Notes: generated from the sequence alone by a model not told the origin. 64,000 bases of DNA from JAEUWI01 sp942492815 (GCA_942492815.1 OW818658.1:1-64000), one strand, 5' to 3'; positions 53,154 to 62,493 are shown, counted from the first letter of the stretch. Translations and numbers: made by a program.

Positions 53154-54779
53154 TCAGTCCGTCTGCGGACCCGCGATGAGATTCAGAACCCGGTCCAGGC
53201 GCGCCACGTTCATCTTGCGGAATTCCACCGCATCCTCGTGGGTGAAGAGGTGCAGATAGCGCAGCGCCAGCAGATAGAGGCCGACAAAGACGATGCCGAG
53301 GAGCAGGATGGTCGGGAGGCTCGCATAGGCACCCAGCCAGGGCGCGAAAATGCCGTCCATGAGCGGCGCCAGCAGGGAAAGGCCCCAGGCTCCGCCAAAG
53401 AGCACCACCGAGTGCCGCAGAAAGAAACTCATGGGGAAGTAGATTCCCCCGATGATCCGGCGCGCCACATACAGCCGAATGGGAATGGTCAGGGCAAAGG
53501 TCAACACCACGGCCGCCGTCGCGCCCAGGATCTGGTATTTCGGGATTAGCAGGTAATCCAGCACCAGATTGACCACAATCGTCATATACAGCAGCGGCGT
53601 CATGGCCAGCACTTTTTCTTTCGCGATGATAGCCATGGAGAGGGGTACCGAAATGAAACCCAAAAGGTGGATCACGAAGAACCAGCTTGCCACCTGTCCC
53701 GCCTGATTGTTCTCGCTGGGGAAAAACAGACCAAAGATCTCGGGGGAGAAAAAAGCGCCGAAGGCCGACATGGGCAGCAGCACCAGAATGAGGACCTTGT
53801 AATAGGTGCGGATCAGGCGCCCCAGGCAATCGGGGTCGCGGGCGTAGGACTCGGAAACGGCCGAAGTAAAGAGGCCATGCACCGCGAAGGGGAGGAGGGT
53901 GAGAAACATCTGGGTCTGGCCCACGCCGAGATCATAGATGCCCACCACGGCCGCCGGGGCCGATGCGGAGAGGAAGACCACCTCGGAGTAGCGCTGCATG
54001 ATCAACTGGCCCGACTGGTTCAGCAGGCTGGCCCAGCCCAGCGAAAAAAGCCGCCGCGATCCGATGGCCTCGTCGTCTTCGCCATTCCACTCCAGCTTGC
54101 CGAGGTAGCGAAAGAGCCACCACGCCCCGTAGACCGATACCATCGCCAGCGCCACTGTCTGGGCGCTCAGGGCCACGCCCGCAACACGGTACGTCTCGGG
54201 GGACAGGGACACGAAAAGCAGCCCCACCAGCAGCAGGCCCTGCACCGCCGACTGCACCGCCGTCGCGGCCACGCAATACAGGGAGGTCATGACCACGTCG
54301 AGGTAGTTGCGGAAGGCGCGGGCCGCCACGAAGAGAAGCACCGCCCAGAGCAACGGGGTGGTGCTGCCCGTGAAATCGCCCGAATCTACGCCGAAGAAAT
54401 ACCGGTCCAGCGCGGGCTGCGCGATAAACACCAGCGCCCCACAAACCACGAGGGAGGCTGCTTCCCAGCCACAGGTCGTGCGGATGAGGCGCATCAGCCC
54501 GGATTTGTTCTGCTGTACTTGAAGCTCGGGGATGAAGCGCGCCATAGATGTGCTCAGGCCGAGCCCGCAGAAAACAATGAGCACCTCCGCCAGCGTGCGG
54601 CATTTTGTGAGCACGCCGTATTCTGACTGCCCCAAGTAGTTCCAGGTGATCCACGAAACCACGGCATAGACGAACAGGAGGATAATTTTGCTGGCGATAG
54701 CCCACGGAATACCACGGAGCACCTCCCGCGACACAATGGCGCTGTCCGCCGCGGAAGTGGCTTCTTCTTCAATACTCAT
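53154..54779 (-). CDS. Polysaccharide flippase (Wzx/MATE-like)
   Basis: A protein of 541 residues with about 13 transmembrane helices and the N-terminal pattern of oligosaccharide flippases (ASKIILLFVYAVVSWITWNYLGQSEYG, then LIVFCGLGLSTSMARFIPE). It belongs to the MOP superfamily that moves undecaprenyl-linked sugar repeat units across the membrane. The C-terminal ~30 residues (FTHEDAVEFRKMNVARLDRV) are cytoplasmic and basic. It converges on the phosphoesterase gene with only 20 bp between stops. No glycosyltransferases surround it, so its substrate is not evident. Confidence 0.88.
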   Translation of the reverse strand: MSIEEEATSAADSAIVSREVLRGIPWAIASKIILLFVYAVVSWITWNYLGQSEYGVLTKCRTLAEVLIVFCGLGLSTSMARFIPELQVQQNKSGLMRLIRTTCGWEAASLVVCGALVFIAQPALDRYFFGVDSGDFTGSTTPLLWAVLLFVAARAFRNYLDVVMTSLYCVAATAVQSAVQGLLLVGLLFVSLSPETYRVAGVALSAQTVALAMVSVYGAWWLFRYLGKLEWNGEDDEAIGSRRLFSLGWASLLNQSGQLIMQRYSEVVFLSASAPAAVVGIYDLGVGQTQMFLTLLPFAVHGLFTSAVSESYARDPDCLGRLIRTYYKVLILVLLPMSAFGAFFSPEIFGLFFPSENNQAGQVASWFFVIHLLGFISVPLSMAIIAKEKVLAMTPLLYMTIVVNLVLDYLLIPKYQILGATAAVVLTFALTIPIRLYVARRIIGGIYFPMSFFLRHSVVLFGGAWGLSLLAPLMDGIFAPWLGAYASLPTILLLGIVFVGLYLLALRYLHLFTHEDAVEFRKMNVARLDRVLNLIAGPQTD

Positions 54780-54891
54780 GGGCCTGGTTACATTTCCTGT
54801 TACTACTTCAGGGGAGGCGCTGCCGCCAAGTTAACGGGATTATACGTCCCTCGGCGCATCGGAAGCCAACCGGCCGGTGGGATTCAACTAT

Positions 54892-55875
54892 TCAGACCGG
54901 ATCCGTCCTTCGGGCGGAAGCCAGAGCCCTGGCGCTGCCACCGCGCTGTGCCGTCTGGGACTCGCCCTGCAGGAGGTCCGACAACGCGTCGCCCAGCTCG
55001 GCAAACTTAAAGACATAGCCCGATGCCTGCAGCCGTCCCGGTGCCACCCGCCGACTTTTCAGCACAAGTTCGGGCTCGGTGCGAATGAGAATCACACCCA
55101 GTTCCAGCAGCCACTTCGGCGTGGGGAGGCCCATGGGGGCGCCTGCGGCCCGGCGCACGGATTCCATGAAGGACCGGTTGCTCAGCACATTGGGTGCCGT
55201 GGCGTTGACCGCACCGCTCAGGTCCTCATGGGCGGTCACGTGCTCCACAATCCCCGCAAAGTCCGCCTCATGGAGCCAACTGACGTATTGCCGCCCGCTG
55301 CCCTGTCGGCCACCCAGGCCCAGGCGGGCGAGCGTGCGCAGAGGCACCAGCGCCCCGCCGCCGCGTCCGAGCACGATGGACGTGCGCAGGGCCACACGGC
55401 GGACCGTCGCGGGAACGAGCGCTTCAAAAAAGGTCTTCTCCCACTGCCGGCACACGTCCACCGAAAAACCCGTGCCGAGTTCACCGGTTAGTTCGTCCAT
55501 GGGGCGGTCTTCCGCGTGGCGATAGATGGTCGCGGAGGAGGCATTGATCCAGAGGCCCGGCGGGTGTGTGGAAGCCGCGATGGCCTCGCCCAATACCCGG
55601 GTGGAGTTGAGGCGCGATGCATAAATGTCCCGCCGGTTGGCCGCCGTGTAGCGGCAGTCCACCGAGCGCCCGCTGAGGTTGATGAGAACATCCGTATCCT
55701 CCAGCAGCGCCGTCCAGGGGCCCAGCGACTTGCCGTCCCACACCTCCGACGGACTCCAGATCTCGCGCGAGGCCCGACTGCGCGTCAGCACCACCACGCT
55801 GTGGCCCTGGTTGGAGAAATGCCGGTCAAGTACTTGTCCGAGAAATCCGCCACCGCCCGCGATCAGGATGTTCAT
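54892..55875 (-). CDS. NAD(P)-dependent epimerase, TIGR01777/YfcH family
   Basis: A protein of 327 residues. A Rossmann nucleotide loop GGGGFLGQVL sits at residues 6-15. NLSGRSVDCRYTAANRRDIYASRL with WINASSATIYRHA is diagnostic for the YfcH/SDR39U1 group, in which the Y-x-x-x-K is usually replaced. The C-terminal DUF1731-like part (LPTPKWLLELGVILIRTEPELVLKSRRVAPGRLQASGY) is present, so the protein is full length. The physiological substrate of this family is unknown. AAAGGA lies about 10 bp before ATG 55875. Confidence 0.88.
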   Translation of the reverse strand: MNILIAGGGGFLGQVLDRHFSNQGHSVVVLTRSRASREIWSPSEVWDGKSLGPWTALLEDTDVLINLSGRSVDCRYTAANRRDIYASRLNSTRVLGEAIAASTHPPGLWINASSATIYRHAEDRPMDELTGELGTGFSVDVCRQWEKTFFEALVPATVRRVALRTSIVLGRGGGALVPLRTLARLGLGGRQGSGRQYVSWLHEADFAGIVEHVTAHEDLSGAVNATAPNVLSNRSFMESVRRAAGAPMGLPTPKWLLELGVILIRTEPELVLKSRRVAPGRLQASGYVFKFAELGDALSDLLQGESQTAQRGGSARALASARRTDPV

Positions 55876-55960
55876 GGCTGCGTGTCCTTTCTGGAGTGAG
55901 TTGCATAATATTTTGAACGTGTTCAAAGTTTACCATGGGGCTGCGGAAAGGTCAATTATC

Positions 55961-56040
55961 GGACGGATCAGACGGATCAGCCCGATCGGTCGAGGAAGCT
56001 CTGATCGGTCCGATCCGTCCGATCCGTCTGATCGGTCAGA
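55961..56040. repeat. Inverted repeat made of GGATC/GATCCGTC words
   Basis: The left arm is (GGACGGATCA GACGGATCAG CCCGATCGG) and the right arm (GATCGGTCCG ATCCGTCCG ATCCGTCTG ATCGG); each arm is itself a tandem of 9-10-bp words. It lies between divergent genes and could form a long hairpin. Confidence 0.75.
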
Positions 56041-56141
56041 TGACCGCCCGACCACCGTTCGTAGCTGCCACCGAGGACCCAAAAGTGCAACGCGCGCTCC
56101 ATATCTATAGGGGCACTTCCAGCCCGCAGAGGAGCAGCAGC

Positions 56142-57077
56142 ATGAAACCTGAAGATCCGAAACCAGGACACACGTCACTGGCGGCCCCCGCAGTCGCCTG
56201 GAAATTCCGCAGGAAGGATGTCTTCGCCCGCATCGAGGACGGCCCGGAATTCTATGTCGCCCGGCGCACGGCCTACGGGGCCCGCGTTGGCCTGGCCCAG
56301 ATTGGACGGCTGAGCGGGCCGATCTACGACCCTTCGGCGTACATGGCCGAGTTCGGCCCCTGGGCCCAACTGGTCTATGCCATCGGCGCGTCGGAAAGCG
56401 CGAACCGCTTCAACCGCATAAACAGCTACGACCGCGCCGCTTTCACCTTCGGCTTCTATCAGCTTGGGGCCCACACCCCCGAGGAGAATCTCGTGCTGCT
56501 GCTGCGTGAGGCCACGAAGCTACCCGCCTTCCAGCGACACTTCCCAGAACTGCAATTGAAAGACGGGCGACTCCATCGCGTTACCGAAGGAAGGGTCACC
56601 GATCTTGAAGTTGAGGTTTACAACGCCCGCCACGACGAACAACAACTCGAAAACCTCATGCGCTACCTGAACCCCGTCGAGACGCAACTGGACGAAGCCG
56701 AGATCATCCACGCGGCCCGGCTGGTGGATCTCTGCGAGAACTCGCCGGAGTTTTGCGCGCTCCAGGTGCACACGGCGATCCAAATTACGGCGCGCAAGTT
56801 TCGCGAGCGCTACCAGCCGTGGTACGACCTGAACGGCGCGTCGGATTCCATTTGCGTGGCCATCGCCGACATCCACCACCAGGGACGCGCAAGAAAGGCC
56901 CAGGTGCGGGCGGCCCTGGCCTCAACCACGCCCCTGGCCAACCTCACCAGACTCGGGGAGGACAAGTATCCAGAGCGATGCCAATCGCTGCGCAGAATGA
57001 TAGCGACGATGGAACAAAGCGGCCAGCTTGGGCATCACAAGTACGAGCCCGCCCACGGATTGTTCGTGCCGGTGTGA
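56142..57077 (+). CDS. Hypothetical protein, possible lysozyme-fold hydrolase
   Basis: A protein of 311 residues with GAGGAG 7 bp before the ATG and no signal peptide. Residues about 65-105 read YAIGASESANRFNRINSYDRAAFTFGFYQLG, reminiscent of the catalytic-Glu loop (E-S...Y-D-x-x-x-x-S-x-G-x-x-Q) of lysozyme-superfamily glycosidases. The rest is helical (EVYNARHDEQQLENLMRYL, FREYQPWYDL-like, SICVAIADIHHQG). I do not recognise a named family; the lysozyme-like idea rests on one motif. Standalone, bordered upstream by the inverted repeat. Confidence 0.7.
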   Translation: MKPEDPKPGHTSLAAPAVAWKFRRKDVFARIEDGPEFYVARRTAYGARVGLAQIGRLSGPIYDPSAYMAEFGPWAQLVYAIGASESANRFNRINSYDRAAFTFGFYQLGAHTPEENLVLLLREATKLPAFQRHFPELQLKDGRLHRVTEGRVTDLEVEVYNARHDEQQLENLMRYLNPVETQLDEAEIIHAARLVDLCENSPEFCALQVHTAIQITARKFRERYQPWYDLNGASDSICVAIADIHHQGRARKAQVRAALASTTPLANLTRLGEDKYPERCQSLRRMIATMEQSGQLGHHKYEPAHGLFVPV

Positions 57078-57241
57078 GGATGGAACTGTGGGGACGGACT
57101 CGCGCCCGCCACTTCTGCGCGTGCGGGCTGCGTCGGGCTTCCAGGAGTCTGCACATTGCGAGGAAACCGTGAACGCGCGTGCCTGTCCCAGTGGATGGGT
57201 GTGGTGACCATGGATTGCTTAAGATCGCGATCCTGTATGAC

Positions 57242-58027
57242 CTACCACATTCGCTTCAAGTACCCTGTGGGATTGAAGGTAATGAAGAAGGATTCACATT
57301 CCCGCTCGGTGACGAAGCCCGTGTTTTCGGCTAGAAAATCCGCAATCGCCTCGTAGGGCCCGGGATCAGGGCCGTAGTCGAGGCCATGGCGGCAGTGAGA
57401 ATCTTCCACGATGAGGTAGCTGCCGGGTGTCACCAGAGGGGCGTAGGTCCTAAGAACATTCAGCGTATTGTCGTAGGTGTGGAGGCTGTCTTCAATCACG
57501 AGGACGGTGTCCTCCGGGCGAATCCGCGCGCGCACGGCGTCGATGGCGTCGCAGGCATCCGCCGTGATGCACTCGATGCGCGGGTGGGTTCGCACTGCGG
57601 CGTTGAAGGTGTCGTGCTGGATGTCCACGGCGATGAGGCGCTCCTTGCCGAGGTGATCGAGCAGGTGGGCCAGGGCCAGGGCGGAGCCGCCGAAGGCATT
57701 CCCGATTTCCACGACGATATCGGGCTTCACCTTCCAGAGCAGTTCTTGGTAGACCCAGAAGTCGAGGGGATTCTTGAGGGTCTGGACGCCGAAGTAGGTG
57801 GTGTGGTCCGCCACCCGGTTCTGAATGAGGCGGATGATGGCCTTGGCCGGGAGGGTGAGGTTGAACTCCATGGGCGGGACGCCACCCACGAGGTGGGACT
57901 CGGTGCTGGCATCCTGATGAAGGGCCATGGGTGCTCCGCAACAGGCGAGGTCGCCCGCGCCTCCCCGGAGGATGGCGGCCATGGCGCCGCAGGCGTCGCA
58001 GCGGTAGACTTGCATACGTTCTGACAT
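57242..58027 (-). CDS. Desulforedoxin-like domain fused to a CmcI-type methyltransferase
   Basis: A protein of 261 residues; AGGAG 8 bp before ATG 58027. Residues 7-34 form a desulforedoxin-type Fe(Cys)4 knuckle: C10-x2-C13 and the adjacent pair C29-C30 followed by G-A-P-M. Residues about 60-255 resemble CmcI/rhamnosyl-O-methyltransferase (cephalosporin hydroxylase) class I methyltransferases: WVYQELLWKVKPDIVVEIGNAFGGSALALAHLL is the SAM site, then LIAVDIQHDTFN, VLVIEDSLHTYDNTLNVLRTY and LIVEDSHCRHG, with acidic metal ligands. The fusion of a small iron-sulfur-type domain to this methyltransferase is unusual. It may methylate a sugar or a specialised metabolite; the target is unknown. Confidence 0.8.
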   Translation of the reverse strand: MSERMQVYRCDACGAMAAILRGGAGDLACCGAPMALHQDASTESHLVGGVPPMEFNLTLPAKAIIRLIQNRVADHTTYFGVQTLKNPLDFWVYQELLWKVKPDIVVEIGNAFGGSALALAHLLDHLGKERLIAVDIQHDTFNAAVRTHPRIECITADACDAIDAVRARIRPEDTVLVIEDSLHTYDNTLNVLRTYAPLVTPGSYLIVEDSHCRHGLDYGPDPGPYEAIADFLAENTGFVTERECESFFITFNPTGYLKRMW

Positions 58028-58183
58028 GGGAAAACTCCTGAAAATCCTGCCGGAGCTTACACACTGGCCCTTCCACCTTGTCAAGGGCTAAGGTTTAGCC
58101 CGTCTGGAATTGACAAGCCCCACCGATGCCATGCATCATTTTCAGGTCAGCAAGCCGCAGTACCCACGGGGACGTGAGAGCAG

Positions 58184-60283
58184 ATGCCACAGGATCGGAA
58201 GACCATCGCCGAGGCGCGTGCGCTTCAGGCGTGTATCCAGGTGACAACGGATCCCGTGGAGCAGAATCGGCTCTGGAATCGGTACTACGCCCTTTCCGAT
58301 GAGGTGTTTCCCGAGGCTTCGGTACTGCACAAGCGTTACAAGACCCTGGAAGGCGCCGAGCGGCATCGCTTCAAGACGGAGTACATGGAGCTGGTGCGGC
58401 GTCTCTGGGCCGCGACGGATCCTCAGGCGGCCTATCCCGTCTCCTTTTCCGAGACGCCGGCGGTCGCCCCCACACCCCGCTACGGGACGCCGAAGCTCCA
58501 ACCCGTGCCCTTGCCACAAAAGCGCCCTTCCGTTCTGCCGAAACTTGCGCTGTCGGCCCTGGCCCTCCTGGTGATGGTTTCGGGGGGCTACGCCCTGTGG
58601 CAATACGGGCAGTCGAAAAGGGTGGCCTCGGTAAAGCCCCGCGCTATCACCCCCCAGACCGCCCCGGAATCGGCCCCCCCGCCAGCGCTCCAGGAGGAAA
58701 CTGCTTCCGTCCCGACCGCGCCGGCGACCCCGGTGAGTGCAAGCGCGCCAGAATCCAAATCAACACTGGGACCCGCGCCGGAGTTCAATCCGCCGCTGGA
58801 CAAGATAGAAGCCGATCTGGCGCAGAACATCCTGCCGGCCTTCGCCACGGTTCCGGATGAGCTCCGGGGCAAGGGCGACCGCCTGGTTCATCCCGGTGGC
58901 GAGTATACGGACGTGTACATTATCGAAAGCAACAGCCTGTTTTACGTGCGTATCCCCGAACGGGGCGTGGTGGAGAGTCTGGCGAAGGCCGGGGCGCAGG
59001 TCACCATCAGCACAGACACGACGATTCGCGAGGCCCTGCTGGCCATCTGGAACCAGAACCGCGAAGAGTTGGACCGGGTGGCTTCGGAGCGTGAAAAGGA
59101 AAAAGCCAATCGCCTCGCATCCTATCGCAAGGCCTACGACCAGCAGGTGGCGGACCACGACAAGGCGGCGGCGGAAGAGCGTTGGCGCGATCGCGCGGCC
59201 GACTGGCTCGCATTGGGCGGGGAGCAGCGCAATGTGCTTCGGGCCCGGGCCTACAGCAACTGGCAGGCGATCCAGAAGGAAGTGGCGTCGATGCAGGAGC
59301 TCTACTTCAAGATTTCGCGGGCCTATGAAATCGTCGGCATAACCGACTCGCGGCTGGGAAGCCTGGCCAAGGCGTACAACTCGGCTTCGCGAACGCGCGG
59401 TCCGGACTATGAAATGGAAGATGCCTTCGTCCAGTATAACTGGGAGCGGGAAGACTTGATACGAGAGGTGGTGGAGTGGGAGAAAGAATATTACCGGCTG
59501 AACGAGTATCTGGCGAAGAACTATCCCGATATTGAGAAGCGCGTGGAAGAGATCAAGCGCCTGGACGACAGCCTGCCCGCGGAAGTGCGCGTGGCGGAGG
59601 CCACCGTGAACTGGGATGCTGCGCTGGATCCCGAGTCTCCATCGGAAGAGGCGGGGGGCTTCGGCACGGGCTTTGTAGTGGCACGGGGAATCGTCATGAC
59701 CTGCGCCCACGTCGTGCGCGGCGGCACCAAGGTCACCGTGCTGTCCGGCGGCGGCGCCCGGCACGACGCGAAGATTAATACGCTGGATATGGGGAACGAC
59801 TGGGCGCTCCTGGAGGTCAATGGTCTGGAGAGTGAGCCCATTCCCGTTTCGGTGGACAAGCCCAACGTGGGCGCGACCATCTACTGCATCGGCTATCCCC
59901 TGGGCGGCATCAAAGACAGCACCGACCCCATCGTGGGCAGCGGCAACATCGCCGCGCTCCAGCGCCTCGATGGCGACGAGCGCTTCATGCAGATCACCGC
60001 ACCGGTGAATCCGGGCAATTCCGGTGGTCCCGTGCTGGACCAATACGGTCGCTGGGTGGGAATCGTCTCCCAGAAATTGAACGACATGGAAACGCTCAAG
60101 GCCGCCGAGACCGTGACCCAGGGCGTGAACTTCGCCGTGAAGGCGAGTTTCATCCAGCCCCTGGTCCAGCCCAAGGGCGGCGTGCAGCTTACGCCCGCCC
60201 CGCCCAGGACAGGCCCACCCCTGACCCTCGAAGCCATGACCCAGCGCTACGCGCCCTCGATCGTGAAGATCGTGGTGGAATAG
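58184..60283 (+). CDS. Membrane-anchored trypsin-like serine protease
   Basis: A protein of 699 residues. An N-terminal cytoplasmic segment (1-125) of basic/Pro-rich character precedes one transmembrane helix (LPKLALSALALLVMVSGGYALW, residues about 120-142). A Pro/Ala-rich linker and a charged, probably coiled-coil region (about 280-430) lead to an S1C-type protease domain at about 485-670 with the full triad: H509 in MTCAHVV, D539 in GNDWALLEV, S613 in NPGNSGGPV. No PDZ domain is seen, unlike DegP/HtrA. The extracytoplasmic protease is probably involved in envelope quality control or cleavage of a specific partner. The ATG lies 9 bp after GTGAGAG. Confidence 0.87.
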   Translation: MPQDRKTIAEARALQACIQVTTDPVEQNRLWNRYYALSDEVFPEASVLHKRYKTLEGAERHRFKTEYMELVRRLWAATDPQAAYPVSFSETPAVAPTPRYGTPKLQPVPLPQKRPSVLPKLALSALALLVMVSGGYALWQYGQSKRVASVKPRAITPQTAPESAPPPALQEETASVPTAPATPVSASAPESKSTLGPAPEFNPPLDKIEADLAQNILPAFATVPDELRGKGDRLVHPGGEYTDVYIIESNSLFYVRIPERGVVESLAKAGAQVTISTDTTIREALLAIWNQNREELDRVASEREKEKANRLASYRKAYDQQVADHDKAAAEERWRDRAADWLALGGEQRNVLRARAYSNWQAIQKEVASMQELYFKISRAYEIVGITDSRLGSLAKAYNSASRTRGPDYEMEDAFVQYNWEREDLIREVVEWEKEYYRLNEYLAKNYPDIEKRVEEIKRLDDSLPAEVRVAEATVNWDAALDPESPSEEAGGFGTGFVVARGIVMTCAHVVRGGTKVTVLSGGGARHDAKINTLDMGNDWALLEVNGLESEPIPVSVDKPNVGATIYCIGYPLGGIKDSTDPIVGSGNIAALQRLDGDERFMQITAPVNPGNSGGPVLDQYGRWVGIVSQKLNDMETLKAAETVTQGVNFAVKASFIQPLVQPKGGVQLTPAPPRTGPPLTLEAMTQRYAPSIVKIVVE

Positions 60284-60300
60284 ATGCCCGTGATGAGTCG

Positions 60301-60372
60301 CAGGGACACCAGAGACTACAGCGACGGCAGATGTCCGGACTACTGCCGTCCCTGCTGTCCCTGAAGTCCCTG
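60301..60372. repeat. Inverted repeat with CAGGGAC-word arms
   Basis: GACGGCAG (60323-60330) and CTGCCGTC (60343-60350) form the core; the flanks are tandem CAGGGAC-like (left) and GTCCCTGAA (right) words, three units on the right. It sits 18 bp after the protease stop and might act as a terminator, although no U tract follows. Confidence 0.7.
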
Positions 60373-60504
60373 AAGTCCCTGCAATCAGGCACGGTCAATT
60401 TTGGACGGAGAATCGATTCAAATATGGCGCGGCCCACCGGATCCTTGATAGGATCACTGGCCCGCACACTCCGTTCCCCTCACCGCGCGCTCAAGGAATC
60501 CACC

Positions 60505-61473
60505 GTGAAAAAGAAGCAGATCGTGTTGCTATTGGGGCTTATTGCCCTCGCCGTCGTTTTTTACACCCAGGGGGCCCTCGCGGGTGCCCTGGTGTTTGTC
60601 CTCTTTATTGCCGGGCTTGGCGTGGTGCAGGTCCGAAAGCTCTTCGCCTCCAGCGCGGGTATCGATGCGCTGAAGGCCCTTTGCCCGAAGTATGGCTTTG
60701 AGACCATGATCGCCCGGGCACAGGAGCGCATGCCCGCCGGTGAAGACTTCCACTTTGTCGTGCTGGGCGACACGCGCAAGCGCATGAAAACGGCCACGAA
60801 GATCTTCGGCGGCGCGAAAGACGAAGACCCCGTGGTGATCTTCCACACGGGCGACATCGTGCGCGGCGGCACGGCTCCGGAGTACTACGAGAGCCTCACA
60901 CCGCTGGTCGATCAGGTGAGCCCCATCCCCGTGCTGTCCGTACCGGGCAACCACGAGCGCGGGGCCTGGCGCGACTACGCCGCTTTCAAAGCCCTCCACG
61001 GTGGCGAAGAATTCGCCTTCGAACTGGGCAACTGCCTTTTCGTGGGCATCAATAACAGCACCCAGCGCGGTGTGACCGATGCGGGACTGGCCTACCTGGA
61101 GAAGGCCCTGAGCGGCTCCACTGCGGCGCACAAATATGTGTTCTACCACATTCCGCCGAAGTTCTTCGAAGCAAAATTCGTCACGGATCGTCCCCGCCGC
61201 GGCTTCAAGGGCAACGAGCGGGAGAGCCACCAGCTCTTCATCAAGCACGGCGTCACGGAAGTGTTCATGGCCCACATCCACGGCTATGCCACGGAACTAA
61301 TCGATGGCGTGCGCTACACCCTCACAGCCGGCGGCGGCGCAAAGCTCAGTCCGCGCGTTCGGGAGGAGGGCCGCTTCCACCACTACCTCGTGCGCCACGT
61401 CAACGGCGGCGAGGTCCGGCGTGAACTTATCAAACTTTCCGGTGACCGCTTCGAGCGTATCGACGAGGGGTGA
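60505..61473 (+). CDS. Membrane-anchored metallophosphoesterase
   Basis: A protein of 322 residues from GTG 60505, chosen because AAGGAA lies 8 bp upstream and it directly precedes two hydrophobic segments (QIVLLLGLIALAVVFYTQG and GALVFVLFIAGLGVVQV); the frame is open further upstream without a good initiator. The calcineurin-like metal-binding motifs follow in order: VLGDTR, HTGDIVRGG, PGNHE, H in FYHIPP, and HIHGY. It is close to cell-surface purple-acid-like or UshA-unrelated phosphoesterases; the substrate is unknown. Confidence 0.88.
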   Translation: MKKKQIVLLLGLIALAVVFYTQGALAGALVFVLFIAGLGVVQVRKLFASSAGIDALKALCPKYGFETMIARAQERMPAGEDFHFVVLGDTRKRMKTATKIFGGAKDEDPVVIFHTGDIVRGGTAPEYYESLTPLVDQVSPIPVLSVPGNHERGAWRDYAAFKALHGGEEFAFELGNCLFVGINNSTQRGVTDAGLAYLEKALSGSTAAHKYVFYHIPPKFFEAKFVTDRPRRGFKGNERESHQLFIKHGVTEVFMAHIHGYATELIDGVRYTLTAGGGAKLSPRVREEGRFHHYLVRHVNGGEVRRELIKLSGDRFERIDEG

Positions 61474-61491
61474 GGGTGCCGGGAAGAGGGG

Positions 61492-61737
61492 CTCAGACAT
61501 TCATGTCTGAGGCAAAGCCTACTGTAGCGATCAATTGGCACGGTGATCTTGTGATGAAATCGAGGGTCTCGTCATCCCCACGAAAGTGGGGATCCAGAGA
61601 ATTTGCGGAGTGCACTTCGCCTGTGCACTGGATTCCCACTTTCGTGGGAATGACGTTGTTTGCGTTGCAGTGGCACTACACATCCTTTCGGGCCTCGGCG
61701 ACCGAGGTGCGCTTTATCTCAGACAGGAATGTCTGAG
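61492..61737. repeat. Nested palindromes (composite repeat)
   Basis: Outer elements: CTCAGACAT-TC-ATGTCTGAG (61492-61511) and CTCAGACA-GGAA-TGTCTGAG (61718-61737), which are near copies. Inner elements: GTCATCCCCACGAAAGTGGG.. (61571-61597) and its near-perfect reverse complement CTGGATTCCCACTTTCGTGG.. (61628-61654, 25 of 27 positions), with GTGCAC on both sides of the centre. The inner pair resembles the GTCATTCCCGCGAAAGCGGG-type REP hairpins known from many bacteria. The 419-bp gap 61474-61892 contains no gene. Confidence 0.8.
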
Positions 61738-61892
61738 ACCCTTTGAACGATGCTTTTTGGATGGGGCGCGGCACGTTTTTCTGGCCGTCGATTCCGGATG
61801 CTGCACGAAAATGATCCGCATACCGCATTCGCGATATACTCCCGTTACCAGCAACCATCAGGCAGCCTCAGCCCCATCAGGAGATTTACACT

Positions 61893-62462
61893 ATGCCCCG
61901 TCCGCCCCTTCTTCGTGTTATCGACTGGGAAGATGTACTGCGTTCCGGCGCGGATTTCGACACGTGGATGAAGGGTGCGGAGTCTTCCGAGAATCGTGAC
62001 CGGATGGCGTCGGCGCTGGATGCGATGACGATTGAGCCGGACATCGCGGCGGGCCTCAAGGGCCTGAAGCGCACCGTCAACGTGGTGGCCATTGCGGAGG
62101 ATTGGTGCGGCGACGTGGTGCGCCACGTACCCGCGCTTCAGGCCATGGCCCAGGCCACGAGCAAGCTGCGGGTCCGCTTTGTTACGCGGGAACAGTATCT
62201 TGACGTGTTTACCCGCTTCCTCACCAATGGTGGCGAGGCCATCCCCAAGTTCATCGTCATCAATGATAAATTTACCGAGTGCGGCAACTGGGGCCCCATG
62301 CCCGAAGCGTGCCGCAAGTTGATCGCCCGGGGCAAAGGTTGCGGCGACGTGGGCGCGGCGCGGAAGAAAGTCTCCGCCGCCTATGAGGCCGATCCGGGCT
62401 TGAAGATCGTGGTGCGGGAGCTCTACGAACTGGTGCAGACCGCCAGCGCGGACGCGCCCTGA
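61893..62462 (+). CDS. Thioredoxin-like protein lacking the resolving cysteine
   Basis: A protein of 189 residues without a signal peptide. The fold signature is VNVVAIAEDWCGDVVRHVPAL followed by a strand LRVRFVTREQYLD, as in the Thioredoxin_9 family of cytoplasmic thioredoxin-like proteins, whose usual motif is W-C-x-D-C/S. Here the sequence reads W-C-G-D-V, so only one active-site Cys is present and a classical dithiol reaction is unlikely; a monothiol or binding role is more probable. IPKFIVIND is the cis-Pro strand. Confidence 0.85.
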   Translation: MPRPPLLRVIDWEDVLRSGADFDTWMKGAESSENRDRMASALDAMTIEPDIAAGLKGLKRTVNVVAIAEDWCGDVVRHVPALQAMAQATSKLRVRFVTREQYLDVFTRFLTNGGEAIPKFIVINDKFTECGNWGPMPEACRKLIARGKGCGDVGAARKKVSAAYEADPGLKIVVRELYELVQTASADAP

Positions 62463-62493
62463 TTCGAGGGAGCACGACAGGACAAATTTGACG

